A DNA stretch of 64,000 nt. Source: Streptomyces sp. R41 (GTDB lineage Bacteria; Actinomycetota; Actinomycetes; Streptomycetales; Streptomycetaceae). The stretch is from contig NZ_CP163443.1 in assembly GCF_041053055.1 (NCBI RefSeq), forward strand, positions 2,232,001 to 2,296,000. The letters run 5' to 3'. Every line of letters begins with the position of its first letter. Positions within the stretch are counted from its first letter, which is position 1. Positions 17,011-25,471 of this stretch are shown here, piece by piece. Under the pieces are notes generated by a model. The model was not told the origin of the DNA. It made no database searches and saw only the letters and a list, made by a program, of their open reading frames with translations. The position numbers and the translations under genes are program-made.

Positions 17011-18032
17011 AGGCCCTGCTCCTGCCTGTCGTACGGCCCGTCCTGATCCCCGTGCGGCCCGTCGAGCCCGTCGTAGGCGGCGAGCGCCTCGCGGGCCGCC
17101 TGCCGGGCGCTGTCCGCGAGGTCCTGCGGCGACACGATCCGGCCCTCGCCGCCGAGGCGCAGCGCCAGCCGCCGCAGTGACGTGGGATCGGGGGTCCGCA
17201 GAGTGATACGCAGCCCGCCGTCCGGCAGCTCATCCGCGCTGTCGTGCGGGTAGTACTCGGCGACCCAGCGCCCGCCGGGTCCGACCTCGACGACCACCTC
17301 GGGATCCTCGGCGGCGGGCTGCACCAGCCCCTCGGAGAGGTCCCGCAGCTCGACCTCGGGCGGCGCGGACGGCTCGTCCAGGATGCGGATCTCGGCGACC
17401 CGGTCGAGCCGGAAGGTGCGGCGCGCCTCGGAGCGGCGGCACCAGGCCTCCACGTACGTGTGCCCGACGCTGACCAGGCGGATCGGGTCGATCTCGCGCT
17501 CGGTGAGCTCGTCCCGCGAGGGCGAGTAGTAGCGGATCCACAGCCGGCGTCGCTCGGAAATCGCCCGGTCGACGTCCGCGAAGACACCGCCCTCGGACTC
17601 GAAGGTCACCGAAAGGCGGGAGCTGGCGCCCGCCGCCTCGCCCGAGGCGGCCTCCACCTTGGCGGTGGCGCGCAGCAGCGCCTGCCGGTCGCCCTCGCGC
17701 AGGCCGGGCAGCGTGGACACCGCGCGGGCGGCCACCAGCAGCGCGGTCGCCTCGTCGGCGGCGATACGCAGGGGCTCCGCGACGTCGTCCGGGTTGTGCC
17801 ACCAGATCCGGTCACCGTCGGTGTCGATGTCGAGCAGATCGCCGCCGCGGAAGCTGGTCCCGCACAGCGGCAGTACGTCGAGGTCGGAGATCAGCTCGTC
17901 CTCGGTGATCCCGAAGGCCCGGGCGACGTCGCCGACGCGCGCGCCGGGGCGCTCACGCAGATAGGTCACCAGGGAGAGCATGCGCCGGGTCTGGTCGATC
18001 GCGTTCGTGGGCCTGGCCGGTTTTCCTACCAC
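17007..18032 (-). CDS. pafC: WYL-domain transcriptional regulator PafC
   Basis: A 341-residue helix-turn-helix plus WYL protein, second gene of the pafBC pair. With PafB it forms the heterodimeric activator of the LexA-independent DNA-damage response in actinobacteria; the genes are linked to pafA. The N-terminal winged helix covers about 15-70 (TRRMLSLVTYLRERPG, DVARAFGITEDELISDLDV). The WYL-like ligand domain spans about 140-230, but the name motif is replaced by TYVEAWC, as the PafC partner often departs from strict WYL. A WCX-type C-terminal domain ends the protein. It lies 15 nt after pafB. Confidence 0.92.
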   Translation of the reverse strand: MVGKPARPTNAIDQTRRMLSLVTYLRERPGARVGDVARAFGITEDELISDLDVLPLCGTSFRGGDLLDIDTDGDRIWWHNPDDVAEPLRIAADEATALLVAARAVSTLPGLREGDRQALLRATAKVEAASGEAAGASSRLSVTFESEGGVFADVDRAISERRRLWIRYYSPSRDELTEREIDPIRLVSVGHTYVEAWCRRSEARRTFRLDRVAEIRILDEPSAPPEVELRDLSEGLVQPAAEDPEVVVEVGPGGRWVAEYYPHDSADELPDGGLRITLRTPDPTSLRRLALRLGGEGRIVSPQDLADSARQAAREALAAYDGLDGPHGDQDGPYDRQEQGL

Positions 18033-18047
18033 TTTCTTACGTCCCCC

Positions 18048-19001
18048 TCAGCCCTTGGCCACGGCGCGCAGCCGGTCCACGACGTCGGCCCGCAGCTCGG
18101 CGGGCTCCAGGACCACCACGTCGGGCCCGAACTCGACGAGCCAGGCGTCCAGGCCGTGCCCGTACGGAATCTCCAACTCGTCCCAGCCGTCGCCCAGTTC
18201 GCGTACGGAGACGGCCTTGGCCCGCAGCGGGTAGCCCGAGCCGGAGCGCAGCCGGATCACCGCGGAGCGGTCGGCGATCTCCCCCGCCCAGCCGGCGACC
18301 GTCTCGCGCACGGTGACGACGTCGGGCACCTCGGCCGTGTACCGCCCCGCGCGGGTGCGGACCTTGCCGGTGATCCGGGAGAGCCGGAAGACGCGCTCGG
18401 CGCCGCGGTCGCGGTCCCAGCCCGCCAGATACCAGTGGCCGCGCCAGCACTCCAGGGCCCACGGCTCGACGTGCCGGGTCTCGGGGTGCGCGGCGGTGGC
18501 CTTGCGGTAGTCGAAGACGACGGGGCGGCGGTCGCGGCAGGCGAGCATCAGCGGTTCGAAGGCCGCCTCGTGGACGGGGATGTGCGGCTCCAGGGCGCTA
18601 TGGGCCTCGTACGGGTCCACGTCCTCTGGCATGCCCGCGGCGCGCAGCTTCTGCAGGGCGCCGCTCGCCGCGCCGGCGAGGCGAGCCTGCTGCCAGACCT
18701 TGGCGGCGAGGCCGAGGGCGGCGGCCTCCTCGGCGTCGAGCGTGATGGGCGGCAGACGGTTGCTGTCGCGGCGGGCGAGATAGCCGACCTCGCCGTCGAG
18801 GTTCTCCACCGTCTCGATGACCAGGCCGAGTTCGCGCAGATCGTCCTTGTCGCGCTCGAACATCCGGTTGAAGGAATCGTCCGAGCCGGCTTCGAGGTAG
18901 GCCTCGATGGACTCGCGCAGCTCGCGCTTGCTGAGCGGCCGCCGTGTCCCGAGCAGACACAGCGCCAGGTTCATCAGCCGCTCGGCCTTGGCAATGGCCA
19001 T
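18048..19001 (-). CDS. pafB: WYL-domain transcriptional regulator PafB
   Basis: A 317-residue regulator with an N-terminal helix-turn-helix (KAERLMNLALCLLGTRRPLS, DDSFNRMFERDKDDLRELG) and a WYL domain with the literal motif in GHWYLAGWDRDRG near residue 200, then RVFRLSRI and a C-terminal extension domain. Partner of PafC. The WYL domain is thought to sense single-stranded nucleic acid or another damage signal. First gene of its transcript, isolated from the upstream FKBP genes by a hairpin with a T-run. Confidence 0.93.
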   Translation of the reverse strand: MAIAKAERLMNLALCLLGTRRPLSKRELRESIEAYLEAGSDDSFNRMFERDKDDLRELGLVIETVENLDGEVGYLARRDSNRLPPITLDAEEAAALGLAAKVWQQARLAGAASGALQKLRAAGMPEDVDPYEAHSALEPHIPVHEAAFEPLMLACRDRRPVVFDYRKATAAHPETRHVEPWALECWRGHWYLAGWDRDRGAERVFRLSRITGKVRTRAGRYTAEVPDVVTVRETVAGWAGEIADRSAVIRLRSGSGYPLRAKAVSVRELGDGWDELEIPYGHGLDAWLVEFGPDVVVLEPAELRADVVDRLRAVAKG

Positions 19002-19069
19002 CGACGCCCTTCCCTATGGTGCTTCCGACCGATGACCGTACCGCTCCGGAGTGTCGCGGCAAAAGCCGA

Positions 19070-19097
19070 GGGCCCATGCCCGGACAGGCATGGGCCC
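19070..19097 (-). terminator. Intrinsic terminator after the FKBP gene
   Basis: Perfect 11-bp arms GGGCCCATGCC / GGCATGGGCCC with loop CGGACA. On the minus strand it is followed by TCGGCTTTTGCC. It separates the FKBP pair from pafBC. Confidence 0.8.
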
Positions 19098-19200
19098 CAG
19101 GTGATCGAGTCCGGTCAGACCCTGATCACACGGCATACGAAGATCGGACCGAAGTCCGGCCGTCATGATGATCGGGCCATAACCCGATCGCGGCGGCGGA

Positions 19201-19572
19201 TCAGACCGAAACCAGGTCGCAGACGAAGATCAGCGTCTCGCCGGGGGCGATACGGCCGCCGGCGCCGCGGTCGCCGTACGCGAGGTGCGCCGGAATGATC
19301 AGCTGGCGGCGGCCGCCGACCTTCATGCCCTGCACACCCTGGTCCCAGCCGCTGATGACCTGGCCGACGCCGAGCTGGAACTCGAGCGGGGTGCCGCGGT
19401 TCCAGGAGGCGTCGAACTCCTCGCCGGTGGAGAAGGCCACGCCCACGTAGTGGACCTTGACGAAGTCGCCGGCCTTGGCGACCGGGCCGTCGCCCTCCCA
19501 GATGTCCTTGATCTCGAGGTCCGCCGGGGGCTCGCCGCCCGGGAAGTCGATCTCGGGCTTCTCGATGCTCAC
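19201..19572 (-). CDS. Cytoplasmic FKBP-type peptidyl-prolyl isomerase
   Basis: A 123-residue single-domain FKBP. The GTG start (VSIEKPEIDFPGG) is set by AAGGAG 7 nt upstream; longer frames run through the neighbouring gene's 3' region. FKBP landmarks are VKVHYVGV, EFDASWNRG, GWDQGVQGMKVGGRRQLIIPAHLAYG and FVCDLVSV. It would catalyse cis-trans isomerisation at proline during protein folding. No signal peptide. It lies 55 nt after the lipoprotein FKBP gene on the same strand, so the two probably share a transcript. Confidence 0.93.
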   Translation of the reverse strand: MSIEKPEIDFPGGEPPADLEIKDIWEGDGPVAKAGDFVKVHYVGVAFSTGEEFDASWNRGTPLEFQLGVGQVISGWDQGVQGMKVGGRRQLIIPAHLAYGDRGAGGRIAPGETLIFVCDLVSV

Positions 19573-19627
19573 TTCATTACTCCTTGTTGCACGGCCTGCG
19601 TCCCGGACAGTCTCACAGACTCTGTGG

Positions 19628-20611
19628 TCAGACCGTGCCGAGGATATCGACCACGAAGACGAGAGTGTTCTTGGCCAGCTCGCTGCTGGGGCTCGCGCCA
19701 TAGCCGAGGGACGGCGGGATCACCAGCAGGACGCGGTCGCCCACGTTCTTGCCGACGAGGCCCTTGTCCCAGCCGGCCACCACGGAGCCGGTGCCGATCT
19801 GGAAGGCGGTGGCGCCACCGTGGTCCCAGGAGGAGTCGAACTTCTTGCCGTCCTCCCACTTCACCCCGGTGTACTGGGCGATGAGGCCCTGGCCGGCCTC
19901 CACCTTCTTGCCGGTGCCCTTGATCAGCACCTGCTCCTTGAGGTCCTTGGGAGCCTTGGTGTCCTTGGGGATGGTGATGGTCGCCGCCTTCGGCGCGGGG
20001 GCCGACACCGTGGGCATGCCCGCATCGGGTGCCGCCTGCGTGCCCTTGACATAGGCCTTCGCGTCGACGTGGGCGGAGCCGACCGCGTCGACCACCCAGA
20101 TCAGCACATCCTTGGCGGTGATGCCGGAGGAGGTGTTCAGTCCCGCGCCGATCAGGTCGCCCGCGGTGCCCTGCACCAGGATCCGGCTGCCCGTCTTCTG
20201 CCCCTTCACGGCGTCCAGGACCTTGGCGGGCAGCTGCTGGCTCTGCTTGCCGATCTGGTCGACGGACTGCTGCCGCGGCGTCTTGGAGCCGGCGGTCGCC
20301 GAGGCCCAGGTGCCACCCAGCGCCTGACTGCTCCCCCACTTCTCGACGGTCCAGTCCAGCCGTACGAAGTCGGAAGCCTTGATCACGGCTCCGCTGCCCG
20401 TCGAGACCGTCTTGACCACGGTCTTGTCGGACGGCTTCCCGCTCTTGGGCACGGAGATCTCGGGCTTGGCCCCGAACTCCCCCTTGACCTGAGCGACGCC
20501 CGCCGACGCCTCGCTGTCACTCTTGTCGTCCGATCCGCACGCCACGGCGGTGAACAACAGGGCGGGAACGGCCAGCAGCGCCACGGCACGTCGTTTCACG
20601 TTGTAGTTCAT
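19628..20611 (-). CDS. Lipoprotein with two FKBP-type isomerase domains
   Basis: A 327-residue exported protein. The start MNYNVKRRAVALLAVPALLF gives a classical signal peptide ending FTAVAC, an acceptable lipobox with Ala at -3, so the mature protein is probably anchored outside the membrane. Residues about 75-195 form a first, divergent FKBP domain (VRLDWTVEKWGSSQ, VDQIGKQSQQLPAKVLDAVKG). The C-terminal domain is canonical (LIAQYTGVKWEDGKKFDSSW, GWDKGLVGKNVGDRVLLVIP, TLVFVVDIL). Suggested role: folding of secreted proteins. Neighbour of the cytoplasmic FKBP. Confidence 0.93.
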   Translation of the reverse strand: MNYNVKRRAVALLAVPALLFTAVACGSDDKSDSEASAGVAQVKGEFGAKPEISVPKSGKPSDKTVVKTVSTGSGAVIKASDFVRLDWTVEKWGSSQALGGTWASATAGSKTPRQQSVDQIGKQSQQLPAKVLDAVKGQKTGSRILVQGTAGDLIGAGLNTSSGITAKDVLIWVVDAVGSAHVDAKAYVKGTQAAPDAGMPTVSAPAPKAATITIPKDTKAPKDLKEQVLIKGTGKKVEAGQGLIAQYTGVKWEDGKKFDSSWDHGGATAFQIGTGSVVAGWDKGLVGKNVGDRVLLVIPPSLGYGASPSSELAKNTLVFVVDILGTV

Positions 20612-20698
20612 CAGTCCAACTGGGAGTCGGGGGTGGGGGGCAATGGCCGCCACTCTACGACCTACGTGCGCCCCGTACGGGCTGACGCGAGACACGCC

Positions 20699-20729
20699 GT
20701 CGCCCGGACCGGTGACCTGTCCGGGCGAC
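20699..20729. terminator. Perfect 11-bp hairpin
   Basis: Arms GTCGCCCGGAC / GTCCGGGCGAC, loop of 9 nt. It lies 88 bp upstream of the FKBP lipoprotein start; it may back up the pafA terminator or be part of the FKBP 5' leader. Confidence 0.5.
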
Positions 20730-20902
20730 CGTCAGCCCTGAGTGATCCGCGGACGGTCCGTCAGAAGGCCGTCTTCGCGGACAGCGGGCGCAGCTCGCGA
20801 AGGACTCCGTCCGGTTCATCCGGTCGGAGGGTCCCCGTCCTACGCACCACGCGCGTAGGTGGCGTCGACGACAGTGTCGCCGGCGTCCCGATAGGGGAAG
20901 AC

Positions 20903-20942
20903 GCCCGATGCCCGGAGGTGGTGACACCTCCGGGCATCGGGC
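20903..20942 (-). terminator. pafA terminator hairpin (18-bp perfect stem)
   Basis: Arms GCCCGATGCCCGGAGGTG and its exact complement around loop GTGA, 40 nt past the pafA stop. Very stable, but followed on the minus strand by GTCTTCCCC rather than a T-run. Confidence 0.75.
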
Positions 20943-20981
20943 ATCCAGGGCCGACCAGCACGCGAGCGGGCCGGAGCCGGC

Positions 20982-22343
20982 TCACATTCCGGCGATCAGC
21001 TTCTCCACCCGGTCGTCGACGGAACGGAACGGGTCCTTGCACAACACGGTGCGCTGCGCCTGGTCGTTCAGCTTCAGATGGACCCAGTCGACGGTGAAAT
21101 CGCGGCGCTGTTCCTGAGCGCGCCGGATGAAGTCGCCGCGCAGCCGCGCCCGAGTGGTCTGGGGCGGCACGGACTTGCCCTCGAAGATCTTCAAGTCGTT
21201 GCAGATCCGGGTGGCCTGGCCCTTCCTCTCCAGCAGGTAGTACAGGCCACGGCGACGGTGGATGTCGTGGTAGGCGAGGTCTATCTGCGCGACCCGCGGG
21301 TGCGACATCGTCATGTTGTGCTTGGCGCGGTACCGCTCGATGAGCTTGTACTTCATGACCCAGTCGATCTCGGTGCCGATCCGGTCGAGGTCCTCGGCCT
21401 CGATCGCGTCGAGCGTGCGGCCCCACAGTTCGAGGACCTGCTCGACGGTGCCGGTGCGGATGCCGCGGCGCTCGCAGAAGTCCACGGCCTTCTCGTAGTA
21501 CTCGCGCTGCACTTCGAGGGCGGAGGCCTCGCGGCCGCTGGCCAGGCGCACCTTGCGGCGGCCCGTGATGTCGTGGCTGACCTCGCGGATCGCCCGGATC
21601 GGGTTCTCCAGGGTGAGGTCGCGCATGACCGTACCCGCCTCGATCATGCGCAGGACGAGGTCGGTGGCGCCGACCTTGAGGAGCATGGTCGTCTCGGACA
21701 TGTTCGAGTCGCCGACGATGACGTGCAGCCGGCGGTAGCGCTCGGCGTCGGCATGCGGCTCGTCCCGCGTGTTGATGATGGGCCGGGAGCGGGTCGTCGC
21801 GGAGCTGACGCCCTCCCAGATGTGTTCGGCGCGCTGGCTGACGCAGTACACGGCGCCGCGCGGGGTCTGCAGCACCTTGCCGGCACCGCACAGAAGCTGC
21901 CTCGTGACAAGGAATGGGATGAGGATGTCCGCGAGTCGGGAGAACTCCCCGTGCCGGGCCACAAGATAGTTCTCGTGGCACCCGTAGGAGTTGCCCGCCG
22001 AGTCGGTGTTGTTCTTGAACAGGTAGACGTCGCCCGCGATTCCTTCCTCGTGCAGGCGTCGTTCGGCGTCCACCAGGAGTCCTTCGAGAATGCGCTCGCC
22101 GGCCTTGTCGTGGGTGACGAGTTCCGTCACGTTGTCACATTCGGGTGTCGCGTATTCCGGATGTGATCCCACGTCGAGATAGAGGCGGGCACCGTTCCGC
22201 AGAAAGACATTGCTGCTGCGGCCCCATGACACGACACGGCGGAAGAGGTACCGCGCCACCTCGTCGGGAGACAGGCGGCGCTGTCCCCTGAACGTACACG
22301 TGACGCCGTACTCGTTCTCCAGCCCGAAAATGCGGCGGTCCAT
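20982..22343 (-). CDS. pafA: Pup--protein ligase PafA
   Basis: A 453-residue ligase of the glutamine-synthetase-like Pup ligase family. It uses ATP to join the C-terminal glutamate of Pup to substrate lysines. Landmarks are [11 protein letters not shown] (ATP/metal glutamates near residues 9-11), [16 protein letters not shown] with the catalytic Asp at position 57, [20 protein letters not shown], and [20 protein letters not shown]. Ends KLIAGM. No strong ribosome site precedes the ATG; the MFS gene stops 9 nt upstream, so PafA is probably translated by coupling from that mRNA. A long hairpin terminates it. Confidence 0.97.
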   Translation of the reverse strand: MDRRIFGLENEYGVTCTFRGQRRLSPDEVARYLFRRVVSWGRSSNVFLRNGARLYLDVGSHPEYATPECDNVTELVTHDKAGERILEGLLVDAERRLHEEGIAGDVYLFKNNTDSAGNSYGCHENYLVARHGEFSRLADILIPFLVTRQLLCGAGKVLQTPRGAVYCVSQRAEHIWEGVSSATTRSRPIINTRDEPHADAERYRRLHVIVGDSNMSETTMLLKVGATDLVLRMIEAGTVMRDLTLENPIRAIREVSHDITGRRKVRLASGREASALEVQREYYEKAVDFCERRGIRTGTVEQVLELWGRTLDAIEAEDLDRIGTEIDWVMKYKLIERYRAKHNMTMSHPRVAQIDLAYHDIHRRRGLYYLLERKGQATRICNDLKIFEGKSVPPQTTRARLRGDFIRRAQEQRRDFTVDWVHLKLNDQAQRTVLCKDPFRSVDDRVEKLIAGM

Positions 22344-22352
22344 GACTGAACA

Positions 22353-23612
22353 TTACGCCCGATCCCCTGAGCTGAAACGGGGTTCGACGGCACGGTTTGG
22401 ATCATTTTCCGATGAAGCCGCAACCACCGCGCCCTTCCCGGTAGCTGCGAGGACCCGCCCCGTGGCCAGCAGAACCACCAGCGCGGCGGCCCCCGCGGCA
22501 CCCGGCACGGCGAAGCCCCACACGGCCCCGCCCCACTCGACTACGGGACCCGCGAGGCCCGTTCCGACGGACGCTCCCACGGTGAACGTCGTCACGAGCC
22601 AGGAGAACGCCTCGGTGACCGTGCCGCGCGGCGCATGCCGGTCGACAAGGACGAACGCGCAGGCGATGCACGGCGCCAGGAAGACTCCCGCGAGCGTGGT
22701 GAGCGCCGTCATGGCGACCGGGCCCGGCACCAGCGTCAGTGGCACATAACACACCGCCAGAAGCGCCACGAGCACCCGCAGTCGCCGCTCGGGCGCACCA
22801 GTCCACTGCCGCATGCCGTACACCGCCCCGCCGATGAGCGCTCCGAGGCCGATGCCCGCCATCAGCCAGCCGTACACCGCGTCCCCGCCGTGGCCGTCCG
22901 CGTACGACACCGCGGCGACCGTGATCGAGCCGAGCGCGATCCCCACGAACAGGAAGGCACCCAGCAGAGCCAGCAGCCCCGACGAGCGCAACGCACCGAG
23001 CCAGTGCGCCTCGCGCGGAGCCGAGCGCCACGCGCGCGACGGCGGCGAGACGACTACGGAGAGGGCGCCCAGGACACCGATGACGTTCAGGACGAGCAGC
23101 GCGGCCTGCGCGGACCAGAGCGACACGCACAGCGTCACGAGCAGCGGCCCGACCGTGAACATGACCTCCTGGGCCACCGCGTCCATGGCGTACGCGGTGT
23201 GCACCTGGTCCTCCTTGCGCAGGACGGAGGGCCACAGCGCCCGCAGCCCGCCCTCCAGGGGCGGCGTGAAGAGCCCGGCGACGGCCATGGAGACATAGGC
23301 GAGCGGCAGCGGATCCGTGCCCGCGAACGCGAAGACACTCATCCCAAGGGCCGAGACGAGCGCGGCCGGCAATTGGACACGCGGCTGCCCGTAGAGGTCC
23401 ACGAGCCGCCCGAGCAGCGGCTGCCCCACGGCATTGGCCACCCCGTAGACGGCGGCCAGCGCACCGGCCAGGCTGTACGTGCCGCCCTCCGCGCGAATGA
23501 AGAGCACGACGGCGATGGCGGCGGTGGCGTTCGGCAGCCGCCCTGTGAGCGTGCCGACGAGCAGCCGTGCGGCGTGCCTCGCCCTGAGGATCTCCAGGTA
23601 TCCCGCAGCCAT
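22353..23612 (-). CDS. MFS transporter
   Basis: A 419-residue major facilitator with twelve predicted membrane segments. The start MAAGYLEILRARHAARLLVG is preferred (GAGAAGG upstream; the longer frame adds an Arg-rich leader). The loop between helices 2 and 3 reads GQPLLGRLVDLYGQPRVQ, the MFS motif A region. The overall pattern resembles drug or sugar exporters; substrate unknown. Divergent from a LacI-type regulator across a 120-bp region with two TACGTA palindromes, and followed after 9 nt by pafA. Confidence 0.88.
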   Translation of the reverse strand: MAAGYLEILRARHAARLLVGTLTGRLPNATAAIAVVLFIRAEGGTYSLAGALAAVYGVANAVGQPLLGRLVDLYGQPRVQLPAALVSALGMSVFAFAGTDPLPLAYVSMAVAGLFTPPLEGGLRALWPSVLRKEDQVHTAYAMDAVAQEVMFTVGPLLVTLCVSLWSAQAALLVLNVIGVLGALSVVVSPPSRAWRSAPREAHWLGALRSSGLLALLGAFLFVGIALGSITVAAVSYADGHGGDAVYGWLMAGIGLGALIGGAVYGMRQWTGAPERRLRVLVALLAVCYVPLTLVPGPVAMTALTTLAGVFLAPCIACAFVLVDRHAPRGTVTEAFSWLVTTFTVGASVGTGLAGPVVEWGGAVWGFAVPGAAGAAALVVLLATGRVLAATGKGAVVAASSENDPNRAVEPRFSSGDRA

Positions 23613-23661
23613 GTCCCGCCTTCTCTCGGAAGCACCCCAGCCGACCCGGCGACTCAAGTTT

Positions 23662-23688
23662 TACGTATAACGCCCTGTGTCATACGTA
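23662..23688. promoter_or_regulatory. Candidate LacI-family operator between MFS and LacI genes
   Basis: Two TACGTA palindromes (23662-23667, 23683-23688) 21 bp apart, also readable as a 7-bp inverted repeat TACGTAT / ATACGTA. Two helical turns of spacing and location between divergent regulator and target fit a cooperative repressor site. TATAAC at 23666-23671 may be a -10. Confidence 0.55.
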
Positions 23689-23732
23689 CCATGTGCGCTG
23701 TCCGGGAGTCCAGACGAGGGAGCAGGTCGACG

Positions 23733-24761
23733 GTGGCACGAGGTAGCACGCGCCCTACGAGCCGGGACGTCGCCCAGGCCGCCGGTGTGTCCCAGGCCGC
23801 CGTCTCGCTCGTGCTCGGCGAGAAGTGGCGCGGCCGGGTCTCCGAAGCCACGGCGGAGCGCGTCCGGGAGGCCGCCCAGGAGCTCGGCTACCGCCCGAAC
23901 CTGGCCGCCCGCAACCTGCGCCTGGGCCGCACCCGTACGGTCCTCCTGGTGGTCCCCGCGCTCACCACGGAGTTCTTCGCGGGCGTCTACACGGGCGCGG
24001 CCCGCGTCGCGGCCGAGCACGGCTTCGGCGTGGTCCTGTACCCCTCCCCCGAGGGCATCGGCCCCGCCCGCAACCCGTTCGGCTCGGCGGCGGCCGCCCT
24101 CGACGGCGTGATCGCCTCCTCCATGGCCGCCGACGCCCTCACGGCGATCCGTGGCGACCAGCTCCCCCTGGTCATGCTCGACAGCGACCCTGAGGGCAGC
24201 CTGGGCGCGGCCACGGTCAATCTCGACATCAAGGACGGCGTACGACAGGTCGCCGAACACCTCCTCGCCCTGGGGCACCGGCGCTTCCTGCACCTGGCGG
24301 CCGACATCGCCTCCTGGACCTTCGAGGTACGCGCCCGCGAACTCGCCACGCGCCTCGCCGCGGTCCCCGGCACGGACCTCCGCACCGCCCGCGCCCCCAT
24401 CTCCATCGACGACGCCCTCGCCTCCGCGGCAGCCGCCCTGTCCGCCCCCGGCCCCCGCCCCACCGCCCTGGTCTGCGACGACGACAAGCTCGCAGCCAGC
24501 GCCTACAAGGCAGCCCGCCGCCTGGGCCTGCACATCCCCGACGACATCTCCATCACCGGTCTGGACGACCTGGCCCTGGCCCGAGCCATCGACCCCGAAC
24601 TGACCACCGTCCGCCTGGACGCCGAACTCTTCGGCGAACGCGGCATGAAAGCGCTCCTGGCCGTCCTGGACGCCCGCACACCCCCACAGGGCGACATCCC
24701 AGTCGAACTGGTCGTAAGAGGCTCCACAGCCCCACCACGCCCCCCTCAGCCCCACGACTAG
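23733..24761 (+). CDS. LacI family transcriptional regulator
   Basis: A 342-residue LacI-type repressor. The GTG start gives VARGSTRPTSRDVAQAAGVS; GAGGGAG lies upstream, and an ATG at 23691 is an alternative. The helix-turn-helix and hinge are clear (DVAQAAGVSQAAVSLVL, AAQELGYRPNLAARNLRLG). The periplasmic-binding-like core follows (VLLVVPALTTEFFAGVY, FLHLAADIASWTFEVRARE, SITGLDDLALARAIDPELTT). Effector unknown, possibly a sugar or nucleoside. It probably controls the divergent MFS gene and, through readthrough, pafA. Confidence 0.92.
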   Translation: MARGSTRPTSRDVAQAAGVSQAAVSLVLGEKWRGRVSEATAERVREAAQELGYRPNLAARNLRLGRTRTVLLVVPALTTEFFAGVYTGAARVAAEHGFGVVLYPSPEGIGPARNPFGSAAAALDGVIASSMAADALTAIRGDQLPLVMLDSDPEGSLGAATVNLDIKDGVRQVAEHLLALGHRRFLHLAADIASWTFEVRARELATRLAAVPGTDLRTARAPISIDDALASAAAALSAPGPRPTALVCDDDKLAASAYKAARRLGLHIPDDISITGLDDLALARAIDPELTTVRLDAELFGERGMKALLAVLDARTPPQGDIPVELVVRGSTAPPRPPQPHD

Positions 24762-24789
24762 CCCCAATCCCCTGCGCACCCGGCACTGC

Positions 24790-24848
24790 TCGCCCCCTCC
24801 GCCCCTACCCGTCCCGCACCTGGGGGCTGCCGCCCCCAGACCCCCGCT
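24790..24848. repeat. Partial copy of a Streptomyces palindromic element
   Basis: Shares the left 26-bp arm (one mismatch) and the CTGGGGGC / GCCCCCAG hairpin (24820-24839) plus AGACCCCCGCT with the complete element at 51957-52129. The right arm is missing. Confidence 0.7.
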
Positions 24849-25118
24849 ACCGGCCTTAACGGCCTCGCCCTCAAACGCCGGACGGGCTGAAGACCTGCAG
24901 GCCGGGGTGGATGGGGTGCACCCGGGGAGGGTGGGAGACGGACGGACCCCGCTGCGGGCAATCGTGCCGCTGGGGCGGCGCCCGTCCCACAGCGAGCGGC
25001 ACCCAGTAGGCGCCGGTAAGCGCACCCACCCCGACGTCGGCCCGGGTGCGCTCGGCCTAGTCGTCAGACGCCGGACCAGCCGGATGGTGTCGTCCGGGTT
25101 GGTGGGGAGCCACCTCCG

Positions 25119-25146
25119 GTCTCGTCCCGAGCAAGAGGGACGAGAC
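25119..25146. terminator. Perfect 10-bp hairpin
   Basis: GTCTCGTCCC / GGGACGAGAC with loop GAGCAAGA. No T-run on either side. It lies 326 bp beyond the prcA stop. Confidence 0.45.
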
Positions 25147-25227
25147 GTCAGGTAGATGGTGTCGGCCAGGAGGCGAGAGATTGCTGGGCCCCGGCCCCCA
25201 CGCACCCGCGGTCGGCGACGTACGGAA

Positions 25228-25339
25228 GGGGCCGTGCCGGTACATCGAATGCCCGCATCCGGACGGATCCAAAAAGACAGCACCCTTCCACCCCACAGCC
25301 GATCCGTTCGAATGCGGGCGGATGTACCGGCACAGCCCC
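25228..25339. repeat. Long imperfect inverted repeat downstream of prcA
   Basis: About 40-bp arms (25228-25270 and 25301-25339, roughly 36 matching positions with small gaps) around a 30-nt AT-containing centre. Both arms, read outwards to inwards, encode a similar peptide (CRYIECPHPDGS on plus, CRYIRPHSNGS on minus). Could be the prcA transcription end or a relic of a duplicated coding segment. Confidence 0.7.
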
Positions 25340-25471
25340 GACCCACCCACGCACGGCCCCGACCCACCCACCGATGGACAGCCGCACCCGGCTCACAACC
25401 ACCCCGAAACGCCACGCGCGCCCCGGCCGATGCAAGGCCGGGACGCGCGATGGGCAAGGCAGAGCCGAGGG

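Larger units (their letters stand above)
20612..20981. other. Gap between pafA and the FKBP genes, with two long hairpins
   Basis: 370 bp without a gene. It carries a perfect 11-bp hairpin (20699-20729) and an 18-bp perfect hairpin (20903-20942). The leftward FKBP promoter should lie here but no clear consensus was seen. Confidence 0.6.
24762..25471. other. Structured intergenic region between lacI and prcA
   Basis: 710 bp without a convincing gene. It contains a partial copy of the palindromic element seen at 51957, several nested inverted repeats (for example AGCGCACCC / GGGTGCGCT near 25018-25052 and GTGCCGCT / AGCGGCAC near 24964-25003), a 10-bp hairpin (25119-25146) and a long imperfect inverted repeat (25228-25339). 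Frames on both strands are open but low in complexity; I call none. Confidence 0.6.

Noticed and set aside
25119..25146. GAGCAAGA in a hairpin loop, reminiscent of RNase P RNA
   Set aside because: Other conserved RNase P blocks (GAGGAAAGTCC, ATAGAACCC) are absent nearby.
25301..25315. CCGTTCGAATGCGG resembling a tRNA T-loop
   Set aside because: It is part of the long inverted repeat and has no cloverleaf context.
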